This document shows, piece after piece, positions 18,869 to 26,513 of a DNA stretch of 64,000 bases. The DNA comes from Psychrobacter aquimaris (GTDB lineage Bacteria; Pseudomonadota; Gammaproteobacteria; Pseudomonadales; Moraxellaceae): the NCBI RefSeq assembly GCF_016107525.1, contig NZ_JABASR010000005.1, positions 62,001 through 126,000 on the forward strand, in the 5' to 3' direction. The position numbers and the translations under genes were made by a program. Position 1 is the stretch's first letter; every line of letters starts with the position of its first letter. The notes beneath the pieces are model-generated. The model was not told the origin of the DNA. It searched no databases and saw only the letters and a program-made list of their open reading frames with translations.

Positions 18869-19609
18869 ATGATAATGTTACTCCCCCCGCAGTCGCTACG
18901 TTTTGATGAGTTTTCAGTCGCTGTGCCGGACTTTATTCGTTATCCCACCATTAGAACGTTGGCGGAACGGGTGCAGCATGAGACCTTAAATGCTGTCACC
19001 AGTCCTGCGCTATACGACGCTAAAACCTCTCGTAGCGCTCGCATTCTAGATAGCTTGTATCAGACACCTATTGCCGATGCCTCGGTATTGGTCGCCATCA
19101 CTCATGAACGCTATCCAAAACTTCTACTGACACGTCGCGCTGCGCACATGAACAGTCATGCTGGTGAGGTCTCTTGTGCTGGGGGTAAACATGACGCAGG
19201 TGATGGTAATAATGTCGTCACCGCTTTGCGTGAAGCCTGTGAAGAGACCGCACTACCACCCAATAAAGTCCAGCTAATTGGTCAACTGCCCATTCAAACC
19301 TCTAAAAGTGGTATGAGTGTCCGTCCTATTGTGGCACTGATTGCGCCAGATTTATTGTTAGTACCTGAGCTGGGCGAAATCTCACGTATTTTTTGGGCAG
19401 ATTTTGAAACCTTGCTGACTCAGCCTACCGTCGAGTATGCAGTAGAATATGCGATGCAAGATCAGACCGCGACCATTCTCACGCCTAGCTGGCAAGTGGA
19501 TGGTGAAACGGTTTGGGGTCTGACAGGGCGAGTCATTGCCAGTTTGTTGGAAACAGGCTTTGATCGCCAGCTTGAGTGGTATTATCGCATCCAAAATACC
19601 CGCAATTAA
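18869..19609 (+). CDS. CoA pyrophosphatase-like Nudix hydrolase (NudL/UPF0035 type)
   Basis: A 246-residue protein. A central Nudix domain has the CoA-enzyme signature upstream of the box: LLLTRRAAHMNSHAGEVSCAGGKHD. In pieces that is LLLTRRAAHMNSHAGEVS and CAGGKHDAGD. The box then runs VVTALREACEETAL. The UPF0035 type normally reads SFPGG where this has SCAGG. Such enzymes cut coenzyme A or its derivatives to phosphopantetheine and 3',5'-ADP. The N-terminal 75 residues are a helical extension. Two close starts (18869 and 18875) are possible after AGGGCA. It converges on the MpaB-like gene, with no clear hairpin between. Confidence 0.88.
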   Translation: MIMLLPPQSLRFDEFSVAVPDFIRYPTIRTLAERVQHETLNAVTSPALYDAKTSRSARILDSLYQTPIADASVLVAITHERYPKLLLTRRAAHMNSHAGEVSCAGGKHDAGDGNNVVTALREACEETALPPNKVQLIGQLPIQTSKSGMSVRPIVALIAPDLLLVPELGEISRIFWADFETLLTQPTVEYAVEYAMQDQTATILTPSWQVDGETVWGLTGRVIASLLETGFDRQLEWYYRIQNTRN

Positions 19610-19677
19610 CTCGTAAGGCGGTTGACGTTTAATTATTATTCGTTTTATTTTAGCTACTATGCTTTATTTATAATTGC

Positions 19678-21042
19678 TTACTTATAATATTCGTCATTTT
19701 TCTTTAGCCACCAATTCATATTATCTTGGCGTTTGGCGCGGAAAGCTTCTAATTTTTCAGCTATCGTTTGATTGTGTTGGCGTGCCGTATCGAGAGTAAA
19801 AAGAATCGGCACCGACGATAAGACGCCAAAGCGGATTTTTGATTTTGGCAAATCCAGCCCATCGCCGATATCATCGCCGACCAAGGTACGGGTCACGCTA
19901 GCATTGACCATCTCAACGAAACGCCCACGGCGGTTGTCCTCGCCCATCAGCTGACGCGGCAAATCATGCAGGGCCTTGGCTAATGGCTGTCCCATTTTAA
20001 AATCAAGCTGCTGAATTGATAAATAGGTATAGAGCCACTCCCAACAAGCGGTTTCATCTTTTGGCAGGCGATCTAAGTCAACGCCCATCCAATAGCTGGC
20101 AAGATTCCATAGATGCAGGATACCTTCTGCTTCTACAGTGCTGATGCGTGCACCAAGCAGCCGTAAGCCGCGCATAATCAACAATGAAAACTGCAAATGG
20201 GTAGCAATCATATCGGTTTGGTTGATAGGAAGACCCCAATAGGCGGTATTCCAGCTGCCATCTGGATTATGGTGTTGGTCGGCATTTGGTATGACACCTT
20301 TAGCAGCATGGCCTTTACCTTTGAGCAAATTTTGCCGTACTAAAGTATGAATTTGCCGCACTTTGATCGATTGCCGCCAACCTTCAGAACCAATCGCCAA
20401 TACTTGCTCGATAGGCTGACGGTGATTGCGTGCACTCGTATTCGACTTATGTAATGGTGGGTGTTCAGAGACAGCTAGGATATAAGCGTAAGTACGCATC
20501 AGGCGCGGCAGGGCATCATGCATCAATGCACCTGTCTGAATGAGCGGCAGGGAGAGGGCAGGAATGCTGTAGCCTGCCATCAGGGCGACATTACGTAATA
20601 GCCAAATCAGCATCAGTGGATAGCGCCGATAGGCAACCGCGCCGATTTGGGCGAGCTTGGGGTCGAACCAATCGGGATGACGGCTAAATTGTTCAGTCAA
20701 AGCGTTAAATGCAGGGTTATTTGCGAGGTCAGCGTCTAGGTTATTGCTGTTGTCGCTGATAATAAATTGCTGTAGGGGCTTTGCAAAACGAAGGCCATCA
20801 GCGGCTAACGCATCTGCCAGTGAATCGCCAATATCGTAGCCCGTTACTATTTCATTTAATAAATCTTGCGAGATAACAAAATCTTTTGGCAGCAAATAAC
20901 GTCTAATGCGTTTTAAGACTTGCAGGTCGCTATGGTCATCAATCGCGGTCGTCCGTCCGTGACGCTGATAAGGTTTTATTGAGGGCTGTTGGTGACTCAA
21001 AGTATCGGCCGTCTGTTTATCAGTTATGTTGATTGAATCCAT
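19678..21042 (-). CDS. MpaB/Lcp-like oxygenase-family protein (DUF2236)
   Basis: About 454 residues from the ATG at 21042; an upstream TTG at 21102 is less likely. It has no signal peptide. The DUF2236 pattern is visible: RYPLMLIWLLRNVALMAGY, then RLMRTYAYILAV, GSEGWRQSIKVRQIHTLVR (the RxxHxxVR motif, a haem-region motif in latex clearing protein Lcp), WGLPINQTDMIATHLQFS and a late block WMGVDLDRLPKDETACWEW. Members include the latex-cleaving dioxygenase and MpaB, and most bacterial members have no known substrate. It lies 62 bases downstream of the DUF2799 lipoprotein gene on the same strand, so they may be co-transcribed. Confidence 0.78.
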   Translation of the reverse strand: MDSINITDKQTADTLSHQQPSIKPYQRHGRTTAIDDHSDLQVLKRIRRYLLPKDFVISQDLLNEIVTGYDIGDSLADALAADGLRFAKPLQQFIISDNSNNLDADLANNPAFNALTEQFSRHPDWFDPKLAQIGAVAYRRYPLMLIWLLRNVALMAGYSIPALSLPLIQTGALMHDALPRLMRTYAYILAVSEHPPLHKSNTSARNHRQPIEQVLAIGSEGWRQSIKVRQIHTLVRQNLLKGKGHAAKGVIPNADQHHNPDGSWNTAYWGLPINQTDMIATHLQFSLLIMRGLRLLGARISTVEAEGILHLWNLASYWMGVDLDRLPKDETACWEWLYTYLSIQQLDFKMGQPLAKALHDLPRQLMGEDNRRGRFVEMVNASVTRTLVGDDIGDGLDLPKSKIRFGVLSSVPILFTLDTARQHNQTIAEKLEAFRAKRQDNMNWWLKKNDEYYK

Positions 21043-21104
21043 ATTTATCAAATGCCTTTTTACCAAATGCTTTCCTATTAGATCATTCCACAAAGCCAAC
21101 AATA

Positions 21105-21689
21105 TTAATGTCTATTTGACTGGTTTAGAGCTTCTAATTGTCTTTGCGTGGTATTCATACGGCGCTTGGCTTTACGTAGCTCGTCGGCTAATGAAAGCAA
21201 TCGCGCGCGCGCTTCTTTTTCATTAGCAAAGTCTAGCATCGCCCCACTTTCTAGCTGATCAAATTCTTCTTGGTAGGCTTCTATTAGGCGTTTATCTTTG
21301 TCTAGCTGACTGTCTAAGGTGTAATAGTCTAAGCCTTTTTGATTGGCAGTTTGCAGGGTATTCGCCAAGGTTATTGGACAGACATTGTTGAGCTGACGTC
21401 CGCGTCGACCGACATTGTATGCATTATTGGTCGTGCAGTATTGCTTAAGCCCCAGCTGGCGACCGCGCTCCCATGCTAGATAGTTGGGGGCAACACTGGC
21501 CTTGGCACAGGCTTTGGCATGTGATGCGAGGCGGTCTGATGGGTAACCTGCCATGCCATCATTATAGCCAATAGCCTGCCAGTCACCAACGAGGCACTCC
21601 TGCTTAGAGAGTGTGGCACAGCTTGATAGTAAAACAATGCTACCAAGGAGAGCTAACATTAACGAAGGCCGCGGTGCAAACTGTCGCAT
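21105..21689 (-). CDS. DUF2799 family lipoprotein
   Basis: A 194-residue precursor from ATG 21689, chosen because AAAGG lies 6 bases upstream; longer frames start at 21704 and 21728. The N-terminus is a lipoprotein signal (PSLMLALLGSIVLLSSC) with the acylated Cys at residue 24. The body has the DUF2799 pattern CLVGDWQAIGYNDGMAGYP, followed by HAKACAKA, YLAWERGRQLGLKQYC and C-terminal helices rich in Leu, Arg and Glu, a likely coiled coil (EARARLLSLADELRKAKRR). Lipid anchoring in the periplasm is predicted; Ala or Thr follows Cys, so outer-membrane sorting by Lol is expected. Function unknown. Confidence 0.82.
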   Translation of the reverse strand: MRQFAPRPSLMLALLGSIVLLSSCATLSKQECLVGDWQAIGYNDGMAGYPSDRLASHAKACAKASVAPNYLAWERGRQLGLKQYCTTNNAYNVGRRGRQLNNVCPITLANTLQTANQKGLDYYTLDSQLDKDKRLIEAYQEEFDQLESGAMLDFANEKEARARLLSLADELRKAKRRMNTTQRQLEALNQSNRH

Positions 21690-21838
21690 GATTACCTTTT
21701 CCATGGCTATTGATGCAAGCCCGAACATAGCTGATGAAAAATACTTTTAATCAATCATGTCCGGATATCAAAACTCGTGAACTATCAAATCATAAGCCAT
21801 CGATAAGCTAAATCGCCTTTAAGTGGCTTGTTGTCCTA

Positions 21839-23041
21839 TTAATGAGGGCGAGTCAGATCGACTGATGTGCCGCTTGCATTGTCTTTTAGGCTGACTTTGA
21901 GCATGAGATAACCGGCAATACCAGAGACGATTGAACCCATAATAATACCTAGGCGTTCATCGAATAAGGCTGTGTCACCAGCAAATGCCAAGCCGCCGAT
22001 GAACAGACTCATGGTGAAACCAACACCACAAAGTAAGGCTGCACCATAAATCTGCTTATAGTTCATGCCTCTTGGCATGGTTGAGATGCCAAGCTTAAAT
22101 ATCAACCAGCACATGAACATCACGCCCAGTTGCTTACCGATGAATAGACCGGCTGCAATACCAAGTGGTACCGAATGGAACAGCTCAGCGAAGCCTGCAC
22201 CTTTGAGGGATATACCTGAGTTGGCAAACGCGAACAACGGCAAGATACCGAAGGCAACGGTATTGTGTAGATCGTGCTCTAGCTCTTCTAGTGGTGAATG
22301 CTCAGGATCAGTACGGTCAAACATAGGAATAAATAGGGCTAAGACCACCCCAGCCAAGGTGGCATGGATGCCAGATTTGAGTACCGCAATCCACATGATT
22401 ACACCGATCAGCAGATAAGGCGTGATGCTGGTGACGTTGCGACGATTAAGAAGGTATAGAAAGGGTAGGCATAGACCTGCCACTGCTAATGACTCTAATG
22501 ACAAATCACTGGTATAAAATAAAGCAATGATTAAAATTGCGCCAATATCATCAAAAATCGCAATCGATACTAAAAATACTTTTAAGGAGTTGGGAACGCG
22601 GTTGCCTAACAAGCTCAAAATACCTAGGGCAAAAGCAATATCAGTCGCAGCTGGAATCGCCCAACCTTTCCAAAACTCAGGCTCGTTATAGTTAAAGAGC
22701 AGATAAACAATCGCTGGCATGATCATGCCACCGAGTGCCGCACCAGCTGGCAGGATGATCTGCTTGACGTTAGACAGCTCACCGATCAAGACTTCACGTT
22801 TTAGCTCAAGTCCCACTAAGAAAAAGAAAATCGCCATCAAACCGTCATTGATCCAATGATGAGCGTCTTTAGCGATAGCGAACTCACCGATTTGAATGGC
22901 AACGGGTGCGTGAATAAAGCCTTCATACCACACATTAAGAGGGGAGTTGGCAATAATCATTGCAGCAATGGCAGCCAATGCTAAGACGATACCGCCCGCT
23001 GCCTCAAATTCAAAAAATGCTTTAATCCTGCGTATTGCCAT
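21839..23041 (-). CDS. nhaA: Na+/H+ antiporter NhaA
   Basis: A 400-residue protein from ATG 23041, preceded by GAGGATGAT; a GTG at 23077 is less likely. It has about twelve membrane segments. Signature blocks are [53 protein letters not shown] and the ion-binding [16 protein letters not shown], with the two adjacent Asp that carry the protons and sodium. NhaA exchanges two protons for one sodium ion and protects from salt and alkali, which fits a salt-tolerant organism. The gene is monocistronic. The upstream 500 bases show no NhaR-like regulator gene. Confidence 0.96.
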   Translation of the reverse strand: MAIRRIKAFFEFEAAGGIVLALAAIAAMIIANSPLNVWYEGFIHAPVAIQIGEFAIAKDAHHWINDGLMAIFFFLVGLELKREVLIGELSNVKQIILPAGAALGGMIMPAIVYLLFNYNEPEFWKGWAIPAATDIAFALGILSLLGNRVPNSLKVFLVSIAIFDDIGAILIIALFYTSDLSLESLAVAGLCLPFLYLLNRRNVTSITPYLLIGVIMWIAVLKSGIHATLAGVVLALFIPMFDRTDPEHSPLEELEHDLHNTVAFGILPLFAFANSGISLKGAGFAELFHSVPLGIAAGLFIGKQLGVMFMCWLIFKLGISTMPRGMNYKQIYGAALLCGVGFTMSLFIGGLAFAGDTALFDERLGIIMGSIVSGIAGYLMLKVSLKDNASGTSVDLTRPH

Positions 23042-23559
23042 ATCATCCTCATTTGCTAAATACAATTTACTAAACACGAATTATAAAATAATCCAATAAC
23101 CTCAAATAATCTATGCCACGACTCATAAAGACATGATAGAAAGCAACAGTTTCTCATACTCTTATTGATATAGACAACAAAATACGTCAACCAAAAGTTA
23201 TAAGTGCCGCTTGTCACCTCAATAATAGCGATATTATAAAGTCGATAGAACAGACAAAAGCGTGATAAGTCATTAAATCTTTTTAATCGATCACTGTTTA
23301 TTTTAGATGCTTATTGAGCCTTTAGACAAATCTAGCAGACTTTTTTACGTTTTTGGCTTTTTTTAGCGTTTTATCTTTATAATGAGCAGCATTTTGTGAT
23401 GTTATGTCACAGCTTTGATACATATCAGCAGTACTACTACTATTGGCTAATGAATAGCAAAGTTGGTAGCAATACTGATAGTGATAATTTATTCTCAGTT
23501 CCTACAGCCAGTTTTTAGGACTTTCTTATTTTTCATCATAAAATTTACAGGTCAGCGTC
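23042..23559. other. Divergent intergenic region with a candidate promoter
   Basis: 518 bases between nhaA and the TSUP gene. TTGGCT at 23353-23358 and TATAAT at 23378-23383, 19 bases apart, could drive the TSUP gene on the plus strand with a leader of about 170 bases. No other clear feature was seen. Confidence 0.35.
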
Positions 23560-24315
23560 ATGGATTTATCGCTTTCGTTAGAGGTTATATTAATGCTTAC
23601 CGCTGTGGCAGCGTTGGCAGGCTTTATTGATGCCATCGCTGGTGGTGGCGGATTATTGACGATTCCCGCCATGTTGCTTGCTAATATTCCACCAGTGCTG
23701 ACACTCGGTACCAATAAGCTACAAGCCGCGTCAGGTGCGTTAGCAGCTTCTATTACGATGATTAGGAAAGGGGTGGTCAAACCGCAGCGCATTAAAGTGG
23801 CTATTATAGGCGCTTTTATCGGTTCTGTTATCGGTACTATCGCCGTACAGATGTCGCCGCCGGATCTGCTTGAAACACTAATTCCGTTTTTGATTGCGGC
23901 TATTGGGGTTTATACCTTGTTTGCGCCTCGACTCGGTGAAGTAGAAGCCGCGCCGCGTATCTCAGAAGGTAAGTGGCAAAAAGTGGTTGCACCATTAATT
24001 GGTTTTTATGATGGTTATATTGGACCAGGCACAGGGATGTTTTTTGCGCTCGGCAACGTGGCGTTGCGTGGTCGGCAAATTATCGAAGCGACAGGCGCAG
24101 CAAAGGTATTGAATTTATCGACCAATATTGGCTCGTTAATATTCTTTATTCTGGGTGGTAATGTTTTGTGGAAAGTGGGGCTTGCCATGATGGTGGGACA
24201 AACGATAGGCGCGTATTTTGGCTCTCATATGGTGGTCAAAGGCGGTAGTAAGCTGATTCGTCCGGTGATTGTATTGGTGTGCTTGGCGATGATAACCAAA
24301 TACGTTTTTGGCTGA
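23560..24315 (+). CDS. TSUP-family anion exporter (YfcA-like)
   Basis: A 251-residue membrane protein with about eight hydrophobic segments in two repeats. The first repeat carries AALAGFIDAIAGGGGLLTIPA and LTLGTNKLQAASGALAAS, and the second has GFYDGYIGPGTGMFFALG, the paired signature of the TauE/SafE (TSUP) family; YfcA is the closest style. Members move sulfite, sulfoacetate or other organic anions across the inner membrane. The substrate here is not known. The gene is monocistronic with a strong terminator after it. Confidence 0.9.
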   Translation: MDLSLSLEVILMLTAVAALAGFIDAIAGGGGLLTIPAMLLANIPPVLTLGTNKLQAASGALAASITMIRKGVVKPQRIKVAIIGAFIGSVIGTIAVQMSPPDLLETLIPFLIAAIGVYTLFAPRLGEVEAAPRISEGKWQKVVAPLIGFYDGYIGPGTGMFFALGNVALRGRQIIEATGAAKVLNLSTNIGSLIFFILGGNVLWKVGLAMMVGQTIGAYFGSHMVVKGGSKLIRPVIVLVCLAMITKYVFG

Positions 24316-24349
24316 TTGCTGTCCATCAGGGAAATATATTTAGCGAAGC

Positions 24350-24383
24350 AAAAAACCTCAGCCAATATGACTGAGGTTTTTTA
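24350..24383. terminator. Bidirectional terminator between TSUP and symporter genes
   Basis: AAAAAACCTCAG and CTGAGGTTTTTT pair perfectly around a 9-base loop. The flanking genes converge on it. Confidence 0.88.
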
Positions 24384-24425
24384 TGTATCGTTAATAAACT
24401 AACAACATCTATTCAATGCGAGTGA

Positions 24426-25802
24426 CTAGCGACGACGATCGATATCATCGTACTCACTGCCCATGATCCCATCACTAAAGACTTCAGAGAATTCACGTTC
24501 ATTGTCTTCATCAATGTGACCATCGAACACGTCTTTTGCGCCAGCGTTAGGATCGTTATAAATAGCTAAGTCCATTTTGCCTTCTGATTTTGCCACAATA
24601 GCGGTCACAGCAGCATCGCCACCGACGTTCACTGCGGTACGTAACATATCAAGGATACGATCCACACCTAAGATTAAGCCAATACCTTCGATAGGTAGAC
24701 CGACTTGGGCAAATACCATGGACAGCATAATCAGACCAACACCCGGTACACCAGCGGTACCAACAGATGCCAAGACGGACATTAGAATGACAGTCAGATA
24801 CTCAGTCACGCCCAAGTCAATACCATAAATATTGGCAATGAAAATGGTCGCAGTACCTTGCATGATGGCGGTACCATCCATGTTGATGGTCGCACCAAAC
24901 GGAACAGTAAATGAAGCAACTGAGTTGTTTACACCCATACGCTTGGTGACTGTACGCAAGGTAATAGGAATCGTCGCATTCGAGCTTGAAGTACTAAAAG
25001 CAAAAATCTGAACTTCACGCATTTTTGCCAAAAAGGTTTTGATGGATAAGCCTGAAGAGACTTTTAGTACAATCATCATAGTGACAAAGAAATGGAATGC
25101 CAATGAGCCGACCAATACCGCCACATAACCGAGCAGTGACCAAATCAAGTCTAAACCCAGCTCTGCCATCGCTTTGGTCAATAGAGCAAATACACCATAA
25201 GGCGCAAGATTCATAATGATGGTCACCATTTTTAAGATGACTTCATTGATTAATTCTAAGCTCTGCACTAAGCCTTTGGCAGGTTTACCCACCATCAAGA
25301 TACTAACACCGATCAAAATAGCAAAGAAAATAATCGATAACATATCACCATTTGCCATCGCGCTGATGGGGTTTGATGGGATAATGTTAGAGAAAACATC
25401 AAGTAGAGGCGGCGCTGAAGCTGCTTCAAATGCCGCTTCAGTTTCGATATTCATACCTTTGCCGATACCAAATAGCACGCCAAGCCCAATCGCCGTTGCA
25501 ATAGCGAGTGCGGTGGTGATCATATAAATAATGAACGTTTTGGTACCAATACGACCAAGCAAACGAATGTCACCAATGCCGCAAACGCCGCAAATCAGTG
25601 AGATAAGTACTAAGGGGACTACCAACATTTTTAACGAGTTAACAAATAGCTTGCCAACGATAGCGAGGAAACCGTTCGTAATATACGTACTAACAAAACC
25701 GCCTTCGGTATTCAGCCCTGAGTAGTTTATAAATAAACCCAGTACGATACCGAGTATCATGGCAACAATAATCTTGCCCGTCAGTCCCATATTTTTCCAC
25801 AT
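24426..25802 (-). CDS. Dicarboxylate/amino acid:cation symporter (DAACS/SDF family)
   Basis: A 458-residue protein with the eight-helix plus two-hairpin SDF fold. Visible blocks are NSLKMLVVPLVLISLICGV, the serine-rich hairpin FAFSTSSSNATIPITL, NMDGTAIMQGTATIFIA (the NMDGT cation-binding loop) and the second hairpin region GTAGVPGVGLIMLSMV. Members import glutamate, aspartate or C4-dicarboxylates with sodium or protons. Substrate preference cannot be set from this reading. A 60-residue Asp/Glu-rich C-terminal tail is longer than in GltP. The ATG follows AAAGGAT, so the start is firm. Confidence 0.93.
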   Translation of the reverse strand: MWKNMGLTGKIIVAMILGIVLGLFINYSGLNTEGGFVSTYITNGFLAIVGKLFVNSLKMLVVPLVLISLICGVCGIGDIRLLGRIGTKTFIIYMITTALAIATAIGLGVLFGIGKGMNIETEAAFEAASAPPLLDVFSNIIPSNPISAMANGDMLSIIFFAILIGVSILMVGKPAKGLVQSLELINEVILKMVTIIMNLAPYGVFALLTKAMAELGLDLIWSLLGYVAVLVGSLAFHFFVTMMIVLKVSSGLSIKTFLAKMREVQIFAFSTSSSNATIPITLRTVTKRMGVNNSVASFTVPFGATINMDGTAIMQGTATIFIANIYGIDLGVTEYLTVILMSVLASVGTAGVPGVGLIMLSMVFAQVGLPIEGIGLILGVDRILDMLRTAVNVGGDAAVTAIVAKSEGKMDLAIYNDPNAGAKDVFDGHIDEDNEREFSEVFSDGIMGSEYDDIDRRR

Positions 25803-26077
25803 AACTTATATCCTTTGTGTACGTGTCCCAGTAGCGGATAGATGGCTGCTCACATCAATGTGATTATTACCATTATTCTCATCACCGCTCTTGCTACGTC
25901 TATTAAATTCTTTTAACTTCTACTTAGTGTCACGTTTTCGGGGCACAATATAAAATAATTGTTAAGGGTACTGCAATGTTTTTTTATGACTAAGATGATA
26001 TAAATCAATAGTTAAGTTGTCTACGCAGGATTTTTCGCGAGCAAAGTAGGTAAATAACACGGCATATTGACCAATAT

Positions 26078-26370
26078 TAGGGCGTGTTGAACACTGACAA
26101 ATAGGCACTGCTGAACGCCAAAACTATTCCAGACAAAGCACAAAACAACGGTAATGCTCATGCCTTAATTAGTTTTATAACACATTTATTATATGGAGCT
26201 GGGAGAATTTAGCATTATTTCCAATATTAATAGAAGGAGACAGGACTGTTTTTTGCCATTTCATTATTAAAAGTAGACGCTTAGAATGACTAAACTTATT
26301 ATTTTTAACGTCGAACTGCCTAAAAAATAGTCTCTATCAGTGCCATGGTTGAATCATTCAACACGTCCTA
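26078..26370. mobile_element. 293-bp MITE-like element related in its termini to the element at 8421
   Basis: TAGGGCGTGTTGAA at 26078-26091 is inverted at 26357-26370 (TTCAACACGTCCTA), with one mismatch in 14. The first eight bases of both elements are identical (TAGGGCGT), while the next diverge, so they may be members of related families. TA is again at both outer ends. The interior has no useful reading frame and is AT-rich. It lies in the noncoding interval 25803-26513 between the symporter promoter and the fadE terminator. The rest of that interval shows nothing else clear. Confidence 0.6.
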
Positions 26371-26397
26371 ATGATTAAAAGCAGTCATTTATAACTA

Positions 26398-26432
26398 AAA
26401 AAAGACCACTCAAGTTGAGCGGTCTTTTTTAG
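26398..26432 (-). terminator. Intrinsic terminator of the FadE-like gene
   Basis: AAAGACCACTCAA and TTGAGCGGTCTTT pair with one mismatch around a very small loop, with A and T runs outside. It lies about 80 bases past the stop in the minus direction. Confidence 0.75.
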
Positions 26433-26513
26433 GTAGGTTGTTAGAGCCTATCATACAAGATTTTTAACTGCCTAAATACCCGTCATTTTTCGAATATTTT
26501 GAGCATTGTTCTT

